Below, in pieces: positions 52,531 through 62,343 of a stretch of 64,000 nt of DNA. How positions within the stretch are numbered: position 1 is the first letter of the stretch; each line of letters begins with the position of its first letter. A program made the translations under genes and the position numbers. The DNA is from Treponema sp. (GTDB taxonomy: Bacteria; Spirochaetota; Spirochaetia; Treponematales; Treponemataceae): assembly GCA_016286535.1 (NCBI GenBank), contig JAEESZ010000001.1, positions 1 through 64,000 of the forward strand, given 5' to 3'. Under the pieces are notes generated by a model. It saw only the letters and a list, made by a program, of their open reading frames with translations, was not told where the DNA came from and made no database searches.

Positions 52531-54780
52531 TTATCCTCTATAAAAGTTAATCAGACAACCTGCAAGAATAATTTTTCTTTCATCATCTGTAAGATCCCCT
52601 ACAGAAAGTTCAAATTCATTAATTTTTCCATCAGCCTTAACAGCATAAGCCTTAATTGACGGAAGTTTTTCGCTGATCATCTTCTTTACGCCAGGTACAA
52701 AAACATAGTCTCCGTTTGCAAAAGGAAGATTTTTATCGCCGTCTTTATAGATAAAAGGAATCATACCCCAGTTAATAAGATTTGAACGGTAGCGTTTTGT
52801 AGCATATTCATTTGCAATGTTTGCAGAAGCACCAAGAACTCTCTGGCAGCTTGCAGCCTGTTCACGGGCAGAACCATCCCCAGGTTTTACGGCAAAGATT
52901 GTTGAACCAAGACCTGTATTTTCAGAAGAAACTTCAGGGAACTTTGTCCAGATAGTTTTTACTGCAGTAACAACTTCGTCAGAAAGCTTATCTAAAGCAG
53001 TATTGTTCTGTCTTTTTTCTTCTTCTGCACGAACTTCTTTTGCACGTCCAACATAAGCAGGATCGCGGCGGCTAAGGGTAAATTCTGCAAGACCAAGAGG
53101 ATTTGAACGGAAAGATGAAGTTTCTCCGGAAGGAATAAGTTCATCGGTTGTAGTTACAGGGTCATGAATTTCTGAAACAACCTTAAGAAGAAGATTATCA
53201 GAAAGTGAAGTCATCTTTGGCCAGTCTTTAATATTTGGACCAAACTGAATTTCAACTTCAGGATGAGCCACTCCCTTAGAATCGTAAACACGTTTTTCGT
53301 AAATTGATTTATCAAAGAAGTATTTTTTACCACTGAACTCTGTATCAAATTCTGTAGCGGCTGTAAGGAAGCCTTTATTTGCGGCAGTTGCGGCAATAGA
53401 GCGGGCATCCATAAGGGCAACAGAAGAAAGCTGACCGTTCTGAATTTTTGAACCTTCGCGGTTAGGGAAGTTTCTTGTAGAATGACGGATAGAGAAGGCT
53501 CCGTTGGCAGGAGTATCACCTGCACCAAAACATGGACCACAGAAGGCAGTTTTTACAATTGCTCCGGCATCAATTAAAGATGCAAAAGCACCGTTCTTCA
53601 TAAGTTCCATATAAACAGGCATAGAAGCAGGATAAACATTCAAAAGGAATTTACCGTTACCGGTATCCTTACCTTTAAGAATATCTGCTGCTGCACAGAT
53701 GTTTTCAAAACCACCACCGGCACAACCTGCAATTACACCCTGGTCAACATAAAGTTTTCCATCAATAATTTTTTTGTGAAGGTCAAAATTAACCTTATCG
53801 CCAAAAGAAACCTTTGCACGTTTTTCTGTTTCAAAAAGAATATCAGAAAGATTTTTATTAACTTCATCAATTGTGTAGGCACAAGAAGGATGGAAAGGAA
53901 GGGCAATCATAGGGCGGATATCGCTTAAGTTGATTTCGATTGCTCCGTCATAGTAAGCTCCTTCAAGAGGATTTAATTCTTTGTAATCCCCTTCTCTGCC
54001 ATGAATTGCATAGAATTCGCGGATTTTTTCGTCTGTAGCCCAGATAGAAGAAAGACAGGTTGTTTCTGTAGTCATTACATCAATACCGATACGGAAATCT
54101 GCAGAAAGTTTTGCAAGGCCGGGACCAAAGAATTCCATAACCTTATTTTTAACATAACCGTTATCAAAAACAGCCTTAATAACAGCGAGGGCAACGTCCT
54201 GTGGACCAACGCCTGGAACAGGTTCTCCTGTAAGGTAAACTGCTACAACTCCAGGGTATGCAACATCATAAGTTTTGTTCAAAAGCTGTTTTGCAAGTTC
54301 TCCACCACCTTCTCCAATAGCCATTGTACCAAGAGCACCATAACGGGTATGGCTGTCTGAACCTAAAATCATATCGCCGCATTTTGCAAGCATTTCGCGG
54401 GCAAACTGATGAATTACAGCCTGATGAGGAGGAACGTAAATTCCACCATATTTCTGGGCACAGGTAAGACCAAACATATGGTCATCTTCGTTGATTGTTC
54501 CGCCAACTGCACAAAGCGAGTTATGACAGTTTGTAAGAACGTATGGAAGTGGAAATTTTTCAAGTCCTGAAGCACGTGCTGTCTGAATAATTCCAACATA
54601 GGTAATATCGTGAGAAGTGATTTTGTCAAATTTGATTTTTAATTTTGAATCATCCCCGCTTGTATTGTGCTTTTGCAAGATTGAATATGCAAGAGTCTTT
54701 TTTGCACCATCAATAGATTTTTCTGCTGCTGGAATTAATTTTCCGCCTTTTAAGATTGCACCTGTTTCCCAAAGTTTCAT
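52531..54780 (-). CDS. Aconitase-family hydratase (YbhJ-like)
   Basis: The protein has 749 residues. Aconitase motifs: [42 protein letters not shown], and the cluster Cys residues in [13 protein letters not shown] and [11 protein letters not shown] (CxxC). A swivel domain follows with [10 protein letters not shown] and NWGMIPF. It is not the usual AcnA or AcnB layout and is most like the uncharacterised E. coli YbhJ group. It may hydrate a citrate-like acid using a 4Fe-4S cluster. AAGGAAA precedes the ATG. CreD lies downstream. Confidence 0.85.
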   Translation of the reverse strand: MKLWETGAILKGGKLIPAAEKSIDGAKKTLAYSILQKHNTSGDDSKLKIKFDKITSHDITYVGIIQTARASGLEKFPLPYVLTNCHNSLCAVGGTINEDDHMFGLTCAQKYGGIYVPPHQAVIHQFAREMLAKCGDMILGSDSHTRYGALGTMAIGEGGGELAKQLLNKTYDVAYPGVVAVYLTGEPVPGVGPQDVALAVIKAVFDNGYVKNKVMEFFGPGLAKLSADFRIGIDVMTTETTCLSSIWATDEKIREFYAIHGREGDYKELNPLEGAYYDGAIEINLSDIRPMIALPFHPSCAYTIDEVNKNLSDILFETEKRAKVSFGDKVNFDLHKKIIDGKLYVDQGVIAGCAGGGFENICAAADILKGKDTGNGKFLLNVYPASMPVYMELMKNGAFASLIDAGAIVKTAFCGPCFGAGDTPANGAFSIRHSTRNFPNREGSKIQNGQLSSVALMDARSIAATAANKGFLTAATEFDTEFSGKKYFFDKSIYEKRVYDSKGVAHPEVEIQFGPNIKDWPKMTSLSDNLLLKVVSEIHDPVTTTDELIPSGETSSFRSNPLGLAEFTLSRRDPAYVGRAKEVRAEEEKRQNNTALDKLSDEVVTAVKTIWTKFPEVSSENTGLGSTIFAVKPGDGSAREQAASCQRVLGASANIANEYATKRYRSNLINWGMIPFIYKDGDKNLPFANGDYVFVPGVKKMISEKLPSIKAYAVKADGKINEFELSVGDLTDDERKIILAGCLINFYRG

Positions 54781-54808
54781 TTTTAATTTCCTTACTTAAG
54801 AATTTCTT

Positions 54809-54882
54809 TTGCCTTAAAGACAAGTTACGGGACCATGCCCTTTAAAATAAATATATATGGAAGAATAGCATTTTTAAGGCAA
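54809..54882. promoter_or_regulatory. Perfect 10-bp inverted repeat in the hydratase/lipoprotein gap
   Basis: TTGCCTTAAA (54809-54818) and TTTAAGGCAA (54873-54882) are exact reverse complements, 54 bp apart, in the 167-bp divergent gap. They may be two half-operators or a looping pair. The region between is A/T-rich and contains a short GGGCAT...CCC stem. Confidence 0.4.
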
Positions 54883-54913
54883 TTTGGGAACTAATTAAAG
54901 ATTTATCCCCTAT

Positions 54914-54940
54914 TCAATTTTTAGACAAATTTGCCGATAA
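54914..54940 (+). promoter_or_regulatory. Sigma-28 promoter of the FN3-lipoprotein operon
   Basis: TCAATTTT (54914-54921), 11 nt, GCCGATAA (54933-54940). The -10 part is a perfect match to the motility-sigma consensus and 6 of 8 -35 positions agree. The ATG at 54948 is only 8 nt on and no ribosome-binding site is present, so the mRNA may be leaderless. Confidence 0.7.
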
Positions 54941-54947
54941 TGTCACT

Positions 54948-57900
54948 ATGAAAAAATATGCTTCATATCTTATAATTCTTTTTTTATTTTCAATTATATT
55001 TTCTTCATGTAAATATGATTTAATTTCTGCCCCTAAAAATGACGGAAACACATCAACAAGTCTTGGAATGGGAGACACCATCGAAGCCCCAACAGGACTT
55101 AGCGCAAGCCAGGGGCTTAAAAGAAAAATTGTTTTAAGCTGGGATAGTGTAAAAAACGCAAAACAGTATCAGATTTTTGCAGCCGAAACTCCTTTTGACA
55201 GCTTTGTACAGCAGGGAGAAACAAGCGGCACAGAAACCAGCTTCACAATAGAAGAAAGCTACGGACAGACAAGATATTTTCTGGTAAAGGCCGTAAATTA
55301 TTACGGAACCGTTTCTTCAGGAAGCACAATTGTAAGCGGAACCACACTTGATGTTCCAATCATTACAGAGATTTCTGCAAACGGAAGCGGAGAATCCATG
55401 AACATTTACTGGTGGATGGGAAACGAAGATGCCTACCAGGACAAGGTAAGTTACAGCCTTTCTGTCTACACAGAAAATGACAGTCTGGTAGAGGGTCTTT
55501 CTATAGTTATTGGTGATGATAAAGCTTCTGCCATAGTAAACGGGCTTTCTGCCTCTACAGAGTATAAGTTCACCGTAGAAGCAAAAAATTCAGATGGCGA
55601 AAGTGAAATCTCAGATAAAACTACAAAAGAAACTGCCCATAAAATTATTCCTTCTGCCGCAAAAGACCTTAAGGCAAGCCAGGGAGAAGCAAAAGACAAG
55701 GTTATTCTTAGCTGGACTCTGCCGGAGTTTATAGATTATTACGACAAAAAAACTCAGATTTATTCAGAACATCCTCTTTATTTTACAATAGAAAGAAAAC
55801 TTACTTCTGCAGCAGATTCAAGCTACCAGTATGTAAGTAAATACGTCGGTTCTTCGGATTCAAGCCTTGAAAACGCATATAATTTTGGAGAATATGTTGA
55901 AGGAAAAGAAGTTACCTTTGAAGACACAAGCGCAGTAAGGGGAAAACAATACAGCTACAGAGTAAGAAGCTATACAGACACAGTTTCCGACACAATTACT
56001 TCAGATGATGAGGCTTCTCTTTCTTACACAGAAGGCTGGAAACTTTCAGAAGCAGCTTTCTCTTTTAGCAACATTCACAATACAGAAGAAAGTGAATCAG
56101 GCACAAAAATAGTTTCTGTATCTGTTAATTTTGAGCTTTCTTTTGACAGCCTGCAGAAAGAATACATCTACGAAATAAGCGAAGTAAGAACAGATTTCTC
56201 TGCAAGCGAAAGTGACCCGGCAAAAGTTATAAAATCTTCAGACAAAATAGAAGATTTAAGTTCATATCTTCATACAATCGCAATTAATGAAGAAAACAAA
56301 GCGTCTGTTCAGGGCTTTTATTCTTATACCTTTAATATAAAGGATGCGAATGGAAATGTTTTAGAAAGTCTTGCAGCAGCAAACACAGTTACAGTAACAG
56401 ATGATGCTGATTTAATTCCGGAAATTACTACTTTTACTATTAAAGACGGCTATAAAGACAAGTTTATTTTAAGCTGGAATGCAATAGAAGATGCTGAATA
56501 TACTTTAATCTGGAATTCTTTGATTGACGGAGAACTTTCAGAAAGAGAAAGCCTTACTTTAAGCGGTGATGACTACAGTGTAAACGATGATACAGTTACT
56601 TATGAGCACCCTGCCCTTTCAGGCGAAAGCCGCTATTACACCTTGAGTGCAGTAAAGAACGGCATACCAGATTCAAAACAGTATGGAAATCTTTGCCAGA
56701 CACTGGGAACAGCAAAACCTGTTATGGATGAGCCAGATTATTCTACAATCACAATACAATGGCCGTCGGTTCAAAAGGCAGATAGTGATTATGTAATTAC
56801 AGCATATTATGCAGACGACAGCAGCAAAACTTCTATTATTGATGAGGAAAACACAAGCCTTAGCGAAGAAGAAGGAATCGTTACCTGTACGATCATAAAT
56901 CCTGAAGGCTATGATGACTGGAAAACTTCCGGAAAGGCAATTAACTTTAGTGTAGCAGCAAAAAATACAGACACCGGCGACGAAACAAGTTCAGAAAATA
57001 TAGAAGTCAGGACCCTTGGCCCTGCCCTGGTGGGAACTGAGGCAGATATTTCAAAAGCAGAAAGCAACAGGGTTTTTGTAAGCTGGAATTCTATTGAAGG
57101 AGCAAAGGGATACATAATCTACCGAATTAAGTATCATTATTTATACGATGAAGATTCATCTTCATATAAATGGACTTACAAAGCTTCAGATAAATATTTC
57201 TATGATCTTGCAGGCGAGAAAATTACCGTAAACGGAAAGAATGATGTTTCTTCAAGCAGGGCAAAAATATCTTCTTCTGAAAACGTATATACCCTTATAG
57301 ATTATGCCTGCGCTCAGGAAGACTCAACTTCTACTTATGAAGCAAATCAGGATGAACTTTATTTAGGACTTCCATTTGGTTATATAGTTTTACCGGTAAA
57401 TAAGTCCTATGCAAATTCCGGTTATGATGATTTTATATTCGGACAGGACAGTGATACAAGTTCAGAGGAATCTTACTTAAAGATTACAGAGGGAAATGCT
57501 AAACTGAAATACACTCAGGCTCTGGAAGATAAAAAGACAGCAACCTATGGTTATGGCTTAAACGTAACTGCCGCAAAAGCAGAAAACCAGACAACAATTG
57601 GTATTTCATGGCAGGCTCCATACCAGAATGACGATACAATTCCTTGTATTTACCGCCGCCAGAATGGAGACAGCAGCTGGACTTATATTGGTTCTGCACC
57701 AAAGAATGCAACAACTTATTCAGATACACTTACAGGACAGAACTTAATAAAATCTTACTATTATGCAGTTCAGTATAATACAGAGGCCTCTAACATAAAC
57801 TACAAAAGTGTTTATTCTGTAAACCAGGAAAAGATTGATACCCGTTATGATGACGGTATTACAAGCGAAGAATTGAATAAAGGTTATTTATTCTATATTG

Positions 57901-58949
57901 ATTTTTCTGCAGCCTATAACGGAACTACAGGTTCTGACGGAGAATATTTACAGGATGATTATTACTATTCTGAAAAGGTAAGCCATACAAAATGGAACTT
58001 TACAGAAAGAGCAAGGGGACCTTCTTCTTATACTGTCAGTGCAAAAAATGTAAATACAACTTTAGACTATATTAAACTTGCAGATGTTACTATTGATTCT
58101 GAAAACCAGAAGGAAAGTATAAGTCTAAATACAAGTTCAGGTAATCTTGCAGCTGACGGTACAGGAGATACAAAACTTGAATTAAATGGTGCAGATTTAG
58201 TTCTTTCTCCTATTGGAATTACAAGCGGAAGCAATACCTCTACAAACGGCTTACTAAAAGTTTTACGTTCAACAAAGACCTTCTATAAATTAAACTCAAG
58301 CCGCTCTTACTCTATTACAGATGAAGCTGGCAATAAAACAAATAAAACAGCAAGCCTCGAAAAAGAGGTTTATAGCTATAGAAAATTAACTGATGATGAA
58401 CTTGCCCGTTGTGTAGGACTGATTATTGCAGATGCACTTTATAAGGCGGGAATACCGAAATCTATTTTGCTTGATTCTGTAGATTCAACATGTAATGGAA
58501 GTATTGGAACATTTACTATTAGCCATTATGCATGGTCTGATTATTCACAATGGGGATTTTCTGGAGAAAAATACATACATAATTTTGAAAGAACATCTTC
58601 TTTATATTCTAATTCTTATGAGAGTGATTTTACAATTATTGGTGGACTATCAGAAAAGAAAAAAGGAGCCTACAATAATAAATTATACTACCTTGCGCCT
58701 CTTGAAATTACAGTTTCAGATGAATTTAATATTAATAATTCTACAATAATATTTTCTGCAGGTTCAGAAGGAACCTCTACAACATGGAATCTTTCTATCA
58801 CAAAAGACGGTTCCTCTATAGTTTCAATTTCAAATAATGAATCTGATTTCTTAAGCTACTTCCCTTACGATATTGGAGAAAAGCATGAGTCAGCCGATTC
58901 AAGCTTAAACACAAGCTTAAAAACTTATCAAAATGACTGGTGGAACTAA
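54948..58949 (+). CDS. Large FN3-repeat lipoprotein
   Basis: The protein has 1333 residues. The signal peptide ends in lipobox FSSC near residue 20. The body is a series of fibronectin type III-like modules of about 90-120 residues. A recurring head motif marks them: LSASQGLKRKIVLSW near 45, LKASQGEAKDKVILSW near 240, and FTIKDGYKDKFILSW near 500. Module ends such as EYKFTVEAKNSDG, RYFLVKAVNYYG and RYYTLSAVKNG are typical. The last 350 residues are a different, Ser/Thr-rich beta region. It is probably on the cell surface and interacts with host or polymer. A sigma-28 promoter precedes it, and a second FN3 lipoprotein gene follows 10 nt after. Confidence 0.85.
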   Translation: MKKYASYLIILFLFSIIFSSCKYDLISAPKNDGNTSTSLGMGDTIEAPTGLSASQGLKRKIVLSWDSVKNAKQYQIFAAETPFDSFVQQGETSGTETSFTIEESYGQTRYFLVKAVNYYGTVSSGSTIVSGTTLDVPIITEISANGSGESMNIYWWMGNEDAYQDKVSYSLSVYTENDSLVEGLSIVIGDDKASAIVNGLSASTEYKFTVEAKNSDGESEISDKTTKETAHKIIPSAAKDLKASQGEAKDKVILSWTLPEFIDYYDKKTQIYSEHPLYFTIERKLTSAADSSYQYVSKYVGSSDSSLENAYNFGEYVEGKEVTFEDTSAVRGKQYSYRVRSYTDTVSDTITSDDEASLSYTEGWKLSEAAFSFSNIHNTEESESGTKIVSVSVNFELSFDSLQKEYIYEISEVRTDFSASESDPAKVIKSSDKIEDLSSYLHTIAINEENKASVQGFYSYTFNIKDANGNVLESLAAANTVTVTDDADLIPEITTFTIKDGYKDKFILSWNAIEDAEYTLIWNSLIDGELSERESLTLSGDDYSVNDDTVTYEHPALSGESRYYTLSAVKNGIPDSKQYGNLCQTLGTAKPVMDEPDYSTITIQWPSVQKADSDYVITAYYADDSSKTSIIDEENTSLSEEEGIVTCTIINPEGYDDWKTSGKAINFSVAAKNTDTGDETSSENIEVRTLGPALVGTEADISKAESNRVFVSWNSIEGAKGYIIYRIKYHYLYDEDSSSYKWTYKASDKYFYDLAGEKITVNGKNDVSSSRAKISSSENVYTLIDYACAQEDSTSTYEANQDELYLGLPFGYIVLPVNKSYANSGYDDFIFGQDSDTSSEESYLKITEGNAKLKYTQALEDKKTATYGYGLNVTAAKAENQTTIGISWQAPYQNDDTIPCIYRRQNGDSSWTYIGSAPKNATTYSDTLTGQNLIKSYYYAVQYNTEASNINYKSVYSVNQEKIDTRYDDGITSEELNKGYLFYIDFSAAYNGTTGSDGEYLQDDYYYSEKVSHTKWNFTERARGPSSYTVSAKNVNTTLDYIKLADVTIDSENQKESISLNTSSGNLAADGTGDTKLELNGADLVLSPIGITSGSNTSTNGLLKVLRSTKTFYKLNSSRSYSITDEAGNKTNKTASLEKEVYSYRKLTDDELARCVGLIIADALYKAGIPKSILLDSVDSTCNGSIGTFTISHYAWSDYSQWGFSGEKYIHNFERTSSLYSNSYESDFTIIGGLSEKKKGAYNNKLYYLAPLEITVSDEFNINNSTIIFSAGSEGTSTTWNLSITKDGSSIVSISNNESDFLSYFPYDIGEKHESADSSLNTSLKTYQNDWWN

Positions 58950-58959
58950 GGAGATCAAA

Positions 58960-61227
58960 ATGAAAAAATTGCTTAAAAATATTTTTACACTTTCATGCAT
59001 GGCCTTCCCTATTCTCCTTACGGGCTGCTACACCTGGTGGCAGGGCAAGGTCGATATGGACAATGTTACTGAACAGGCAAATCTTGCAGACTTCTTTTAT
59101 GTAGCGCCTGTAATCACCTCTCTGGATTCTCCCCTTCAGGTGCTTGCATCCCAGGGCTTATACAAAGACACAATCAAAATCCGCTGGACAGAAGTAGAAA
59201 ATGCAACCTCCTACCGAATTGAGCGTGCCGTTATGAGCTCTGCAGATGCCCTTCCCGACGAAGGCGATTTTACAGTAATCAAGAAATACGTTTATAACAA
59301 CCTTTACGAAGATAAGATTCTTTCTAATGCCGGAGACTCAAACGAAGAATACAATAATTACTACTACTATAGAGTTTGCGCAGAAAATATTCAGAAAGGC
59401 TATGAATCAAGTGAATATACAGATATCACATCTTCTTCTACCTGCGCAAAGGGCTGGCTGCTTTCTCCTCCCCAGAACGTAAGCGCCTGGAAAGGAAAAT
59501 CTACAGACACAATCAGAATCAGCTGGGATTTTCTTGAAGGAGCCCGCTATTACACAATTTTACGAAGCGAAAAACAAAAGCTTGGCTACGAAGAAGTAGA
59601 AACCATTAAAGGCAACAAAAACTATTATGATGATGAACTTTCAGATTCAGAAAAAGGCTGCGAATTCTACTACAAGGTTTATGCAACACTTGAAAACGGT
59701 TCTTCTTCCGAACAATCTGCCTGGACTTTAGGCTACTCCCTTAAGGAAGGAGCTCCAGCAGCCCCAGAGAATGTTCATGTAGTTGACGGCTGCGGACAAT
59801 CCACCTCTGCAATTACAATTGCCTGGGATAATTCAATTTCAAACCAGGGCGGAGAATTAACCTTTAATGTATTCCGAACCTCTTCTGTAGATTCTTCTTA
59901 CACCCAGATTTATTCAAATCTTTCTGATACTTACAGTCAGATTGATGATAAATCCTCTTTAAAACCAGGAGTCTTCTATTACTACTATGTACAGTCTGTA
60001 ATAGAAAAAGACGGAGAAAAAAGTAAATCTTCCTTTAGTGAATCAGGTCCGGATTCAGAAAATCCTGCAGTCGGCTTCTTATTAAGCCCTCCTTCCACTT
60101 ACGAAATTACAGATGCCGACAGCGAAGACTGTGTAATTATCCGCTGGCTTCCTGCAATTGGAAGCGAAGAGCCATATAATAACAGCTATACTTATAATAT
60201 TTATTATGATGATACAGATAAGACCGTTCAGGGTACAACAAACATTTTAAGCTTCCCACCTGAACTCAGTGAGGACGGCTATTACCAGGCAGAAGTTACA
60301 AAACACAACTTCTACAAAATGTCTACTTCAACTCTTGCAGGGGGCGTATCACTTGAAAGTGCAAGAAGTTCTGCCTTTGCTCCAAATCCTCAGGCCCCAA
60401 CCAATGTTACAGCTTCAAAAACTTCGGGAGAGGAAGAGCTTATTTCTCTTTCTTACAACACAAACGAAGTTTACCCGGTAAAAATCTCATGGAATCTTCC
60501 TGCAAACGATATTCCTTATGGTTATTATGTTTACCGCTCAACAAAAAAGGACTCATCTTTTAGAAAATTAAATGATGATTTAAGCGAGGTTCAGACTGCC
60601 AGCGACGGTTCTTTCTATTTTATTGACCAGAACGAAACTGCAAGAGCCGGAACCTACTATTATTACAAGGTTGTTTCTGTAAACGAGCTTGGAAAAGGCA
60701 ATAAATCTAACGATCCTGAAAATGACAGCGAAAATGCCTGCCGGGGTTACGGTGCCATTACCCGCGAACAGTGGTTCCGCGAATACAACAAGACAATTAT
60801 GTCTTCTCAGGCAAAACTTACCCTTATGCATAAAGCAAATGATATGGATAAGCTTGGTTCTGAAACAATTAAGGGAAATATTTCCGGTACCCTTGGCTAT
60901 AATGCTGCCATTGCAGGCCTTGGTGCAAAAATCACCATGCCATACACTAACTACTGTGACTTTTACATTGGTGATGATGCAGAGTTAGGCCCATACTTTA
61001 CCCTGAACGGAAACACAGATACTTCTTCAAATATGTCGGCAAACGGAAACATGAGCGGTACTGTAAAATGTACGGGTATGTATCCGGGCTATGCAATTTA
61101 CGACAATCTTGAAATTAAGGGTGGTGCTGCCGGCGGTGGTTACTACATTGTTCAAACTTACGATTTAAATAACAATACCCTGCTTTCTGCTGCAAATGTA
61201 GACTGGAAAGTTGGAGAAGAACATTAA
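58960..61227 (+). CDS. Second FN3-repeat lipoprotein
   Basis: The protein has about 755 residues from the ATG at 58960, with AAGGAG 6 nt upstream; an earlier in-frame ATG lies inside the previous gene and is rejected. The lipobox is LLTGC, giving mature CYTWW. At least five FN3-like modules follow, with heads VLASQGLYKDTIKIRW, VSAWKGKSTDTIRISW and VDGCGQSTSAITIAW. The C-terminal part (about 640-755) is rich in Gly and Asn with LGYNAAIAGLGAKITMPYTNY, a separate beta domain. It is clearly related to the preceding protein and probably works with it on the surface. Confidence 0.85.
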   Translation: MKKLLKNIFTLSCMAFPILLTGCYTWWQGKVDMDNVTEQANLADFFYVAPVITSLDSPLQVLASQGLYKDTIKIRWTEVENATSYRIERAVMSSADALPDEGDFTVIKKYVYNNLYEDKILSNAGDSNEEYNNYYYYRVCAENIQKGYESSEYTDITSSSTCAKGWLLSPPQNVSAWKGKSTDTIRISWDFLEGARYYTILRSEKQKLGYEEVETIKGNKNYYDDELSDSEKGCEFYYKVYATLENGSSSEQSAWTLGYSLKEGAPAAPENVHVVDGCGQSTSAITIAWDNSISNQGGELTFNVFRTSSVDSSYTQIYSNLSDTYSQIDDKSSLKPGVFYYYYVQSVIEKDGEKSKSSFSESGPDSENPAVGFLLSPPSTYEITDADSEDCVIIRWLPAIGSEEPYNNSYTYNIYYDDTDKTVQGTTNILSFPPELSEDGYYQAEVTKHNFYKMSTSTLAGGVSLESARSSAFAPNPQAPTNVTASKTSGEEELISLSYNTNEVYPVKISWNLPANDIPYGYYVYRSTKKDSSFRKLNDDLSEVQTASDGSFYFIDQNETARAGTYYYYKVVSVNELGKGNKSNDPENDSENACRGYGAITREQWFREYNKTIMSSQAKLTLMHKANDMDKLGSETIKGNISGTLGYNAAIAGLGAKITMPYTNYCDFYIGDDAELGPYFTLNGNTDTSSNMSANGNMSGTVKCTGMYPGYAIYDNLEIKGGAAGGGYYIVQTYDLNNNTLLSAANVDWKVGEEH

Positions 61228-61248
61228 TTTTATTAAAGGAGCTTTATT

Positions 61249-61593
61249 ATGAAAAAAACATTTATATCTGGATTATTAATTTCGCTTTTACTTATTCTTT
61301 TTGCAGGCTGCTACACTCCTTCTCCACTTTACGGAAGCTGGTCAGACAACGCAGGAAACAAGATTTCTTTTTTTGATGACGGTTCTTTTTCTTCAAATGT
61401 ATTGAACGCAGAAGGCACCAGCATAGATTATTCAGGAAACTATATGTGTATTGATAATGTTCTTATTTTTAATACAAACACAGGCATTTCAATTAATACA
61501 GAATGGGATATTCGTGGGGCAATTCTTTATCTTACCTGGACTCCAGGAAACGAAGAGACAAAAAATCTTACCCTTTATCATACTTCCCGCTAA
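61249..61593 (+). CDS. Small lipoprotein
   Basis: The protein has 114 residues. The lipobox LFAGC gives mature CYTPSPLYGSW. The rest reads as a small beta-barrel or lipocalin-like fold (YGSWSDNAGNKISFFDDGSF, DYSGNYMCIDNVLIF, LYLTWTPGNEETKNLTLY), the pattern of many short extracytoplasmic domains that score a scaffold strand by strand. AAGGAG lies 8 nt before the ATG, 21 nt after the FN3 lipoprotein gene. The function is unknown. It sits in the same operon. Confidence 0.85.
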   Translation: MKKTFISGLLISLLLILFAGCYTPSPLYGSWSDNAGNKISFFDDGSFSSNVLNAEGTSIDYSGNYMCIDNVLIFNTNTGISINTEWDIRGAILYLTWTPGNEETKNLTLYHTSR

Positions 61594-61608
61594 TTACTGG
61601 AGCCATAA

Positions 61609-62265
61609 ATGAAAAAACTTTTTACTTTACTTTTAGCCCTGACTTCTGCCCTCTTTCTTTTTGCCCAGGAAGAAAACAGTACAGAAAAATATGTTTTTAA
61701 ATACAGAATTAACGAGGGCGCCTCTTACGGTCAGATTACAAGAATTGAAACTCAGGATAATAGATCTAATTTTGTAAGGGAAACAATGCTTGCCGGAGCC
61801 TTCTGTAATTTTCAGACAGTTGATTTATATGAAAAGATTGACCTTACTTTACAGCTTGCAGCCTATTATCCTGTTTACAATGCCTTTAACGGCATGAAGC
61901 AGTATCCAAAAAATAAACTCAATTATGCAATTGACGTTTTTTTTGGACCTACTGTTACCAACCAGAAGTTAAAATGGGTTCCAATAGATTTTTCTATGGG
62001 CCTTCATACAATGTATCAGCTGACTGATGAATACCATATGGTATATGTAGGTCTTGGATTTTTGACTACTTTGAATTTTCCTTTAACCGAAAGATGGACC
62101 ATCATCAATTCTTATTTTTTCAGCATTGATGATGCAAACCTTGGCAGTAATAAAAATGTTCAGCCCTTTAAGATTTCTTACCAGTATCACATAGATTTAG
62201 GCTTCAGATATTCAAAAAGAGCAAAAAACGATTATTACTACATTGCAAAAAAACAAAGTCTATGA
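61609..62265 (+). CDS. Probable outer-membrane beta-barrel protein
   Basis: The protein has 218 residues with a signal peptide (FTLLLALTSALFLFAQ). The mature part alternates aromatic and polar residues in about eight to ten strands (EKIDLTLQLAAYYPVYNAF, HMVYVGLGFLTTLNFPL, SYQYHIDLGFRY), ending in a lone aromatic-basic tail. This fits a small outer-membrane barrel. It follows the small lipoprotein by 15 nt and closes the four-gene operon that begins at 54948, so it may anchor or export those lipoproteins. The family is not recognised. Confidence 0.75.
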   Translation: MKKLFTLLLALTSALFLFAQEENSTEKYVFKYRINEGASYGQITRIETQDNRSNFVRETMLAGAFCNFQTVDLYEKIDLTLQLAAYYPVYNAFNGMKQYPKNKLNYAIDVFFGPTVTNQKLKWVPIDFSMGLHTMYQLTDEYHMVYVGLGFLTTLNFPLTERWTIINSYFFSIDDANLGSNKNVQPFKISYQYHIDLGFRYSKRAKNDYYYIAKKQSL

Positions 62266-62291
62266 TAAATTAATACATCATTTGAAAATTC

Positions 62292-62324
62292 AGGGAAGGT
62301 TCTTTTTGTGTGTTATCCTTCCCT
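62292..62324 (+). promoter_or_regulatory. 8-bp hairpin in the bpuR leader
   Basis: AGGGAAGG (62292-62299) pairs perfectly with CCTTCCCT (62317-62324) around a 17-nt loop, 8 nt before the GGAGGAA of the next gene. There is no T-run after it. The Borrelia BpuR protein is known to repress its own translation by binding its mRNA leader, so this is a candidate for the same control. Confidence 0.5.
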
Positions 62325-62343
62325 ATACCAATGGAGGAAGCAG

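Noticed and set aside
58933-58959. Earlier start of the second FN3 lipoprotein
   Set aside because: It would place nine extra residues (MTGGTKEIK) before a clear lipoprotein signal peptide. AAGGAG at 58948-58953 fits the ATG at 58960.
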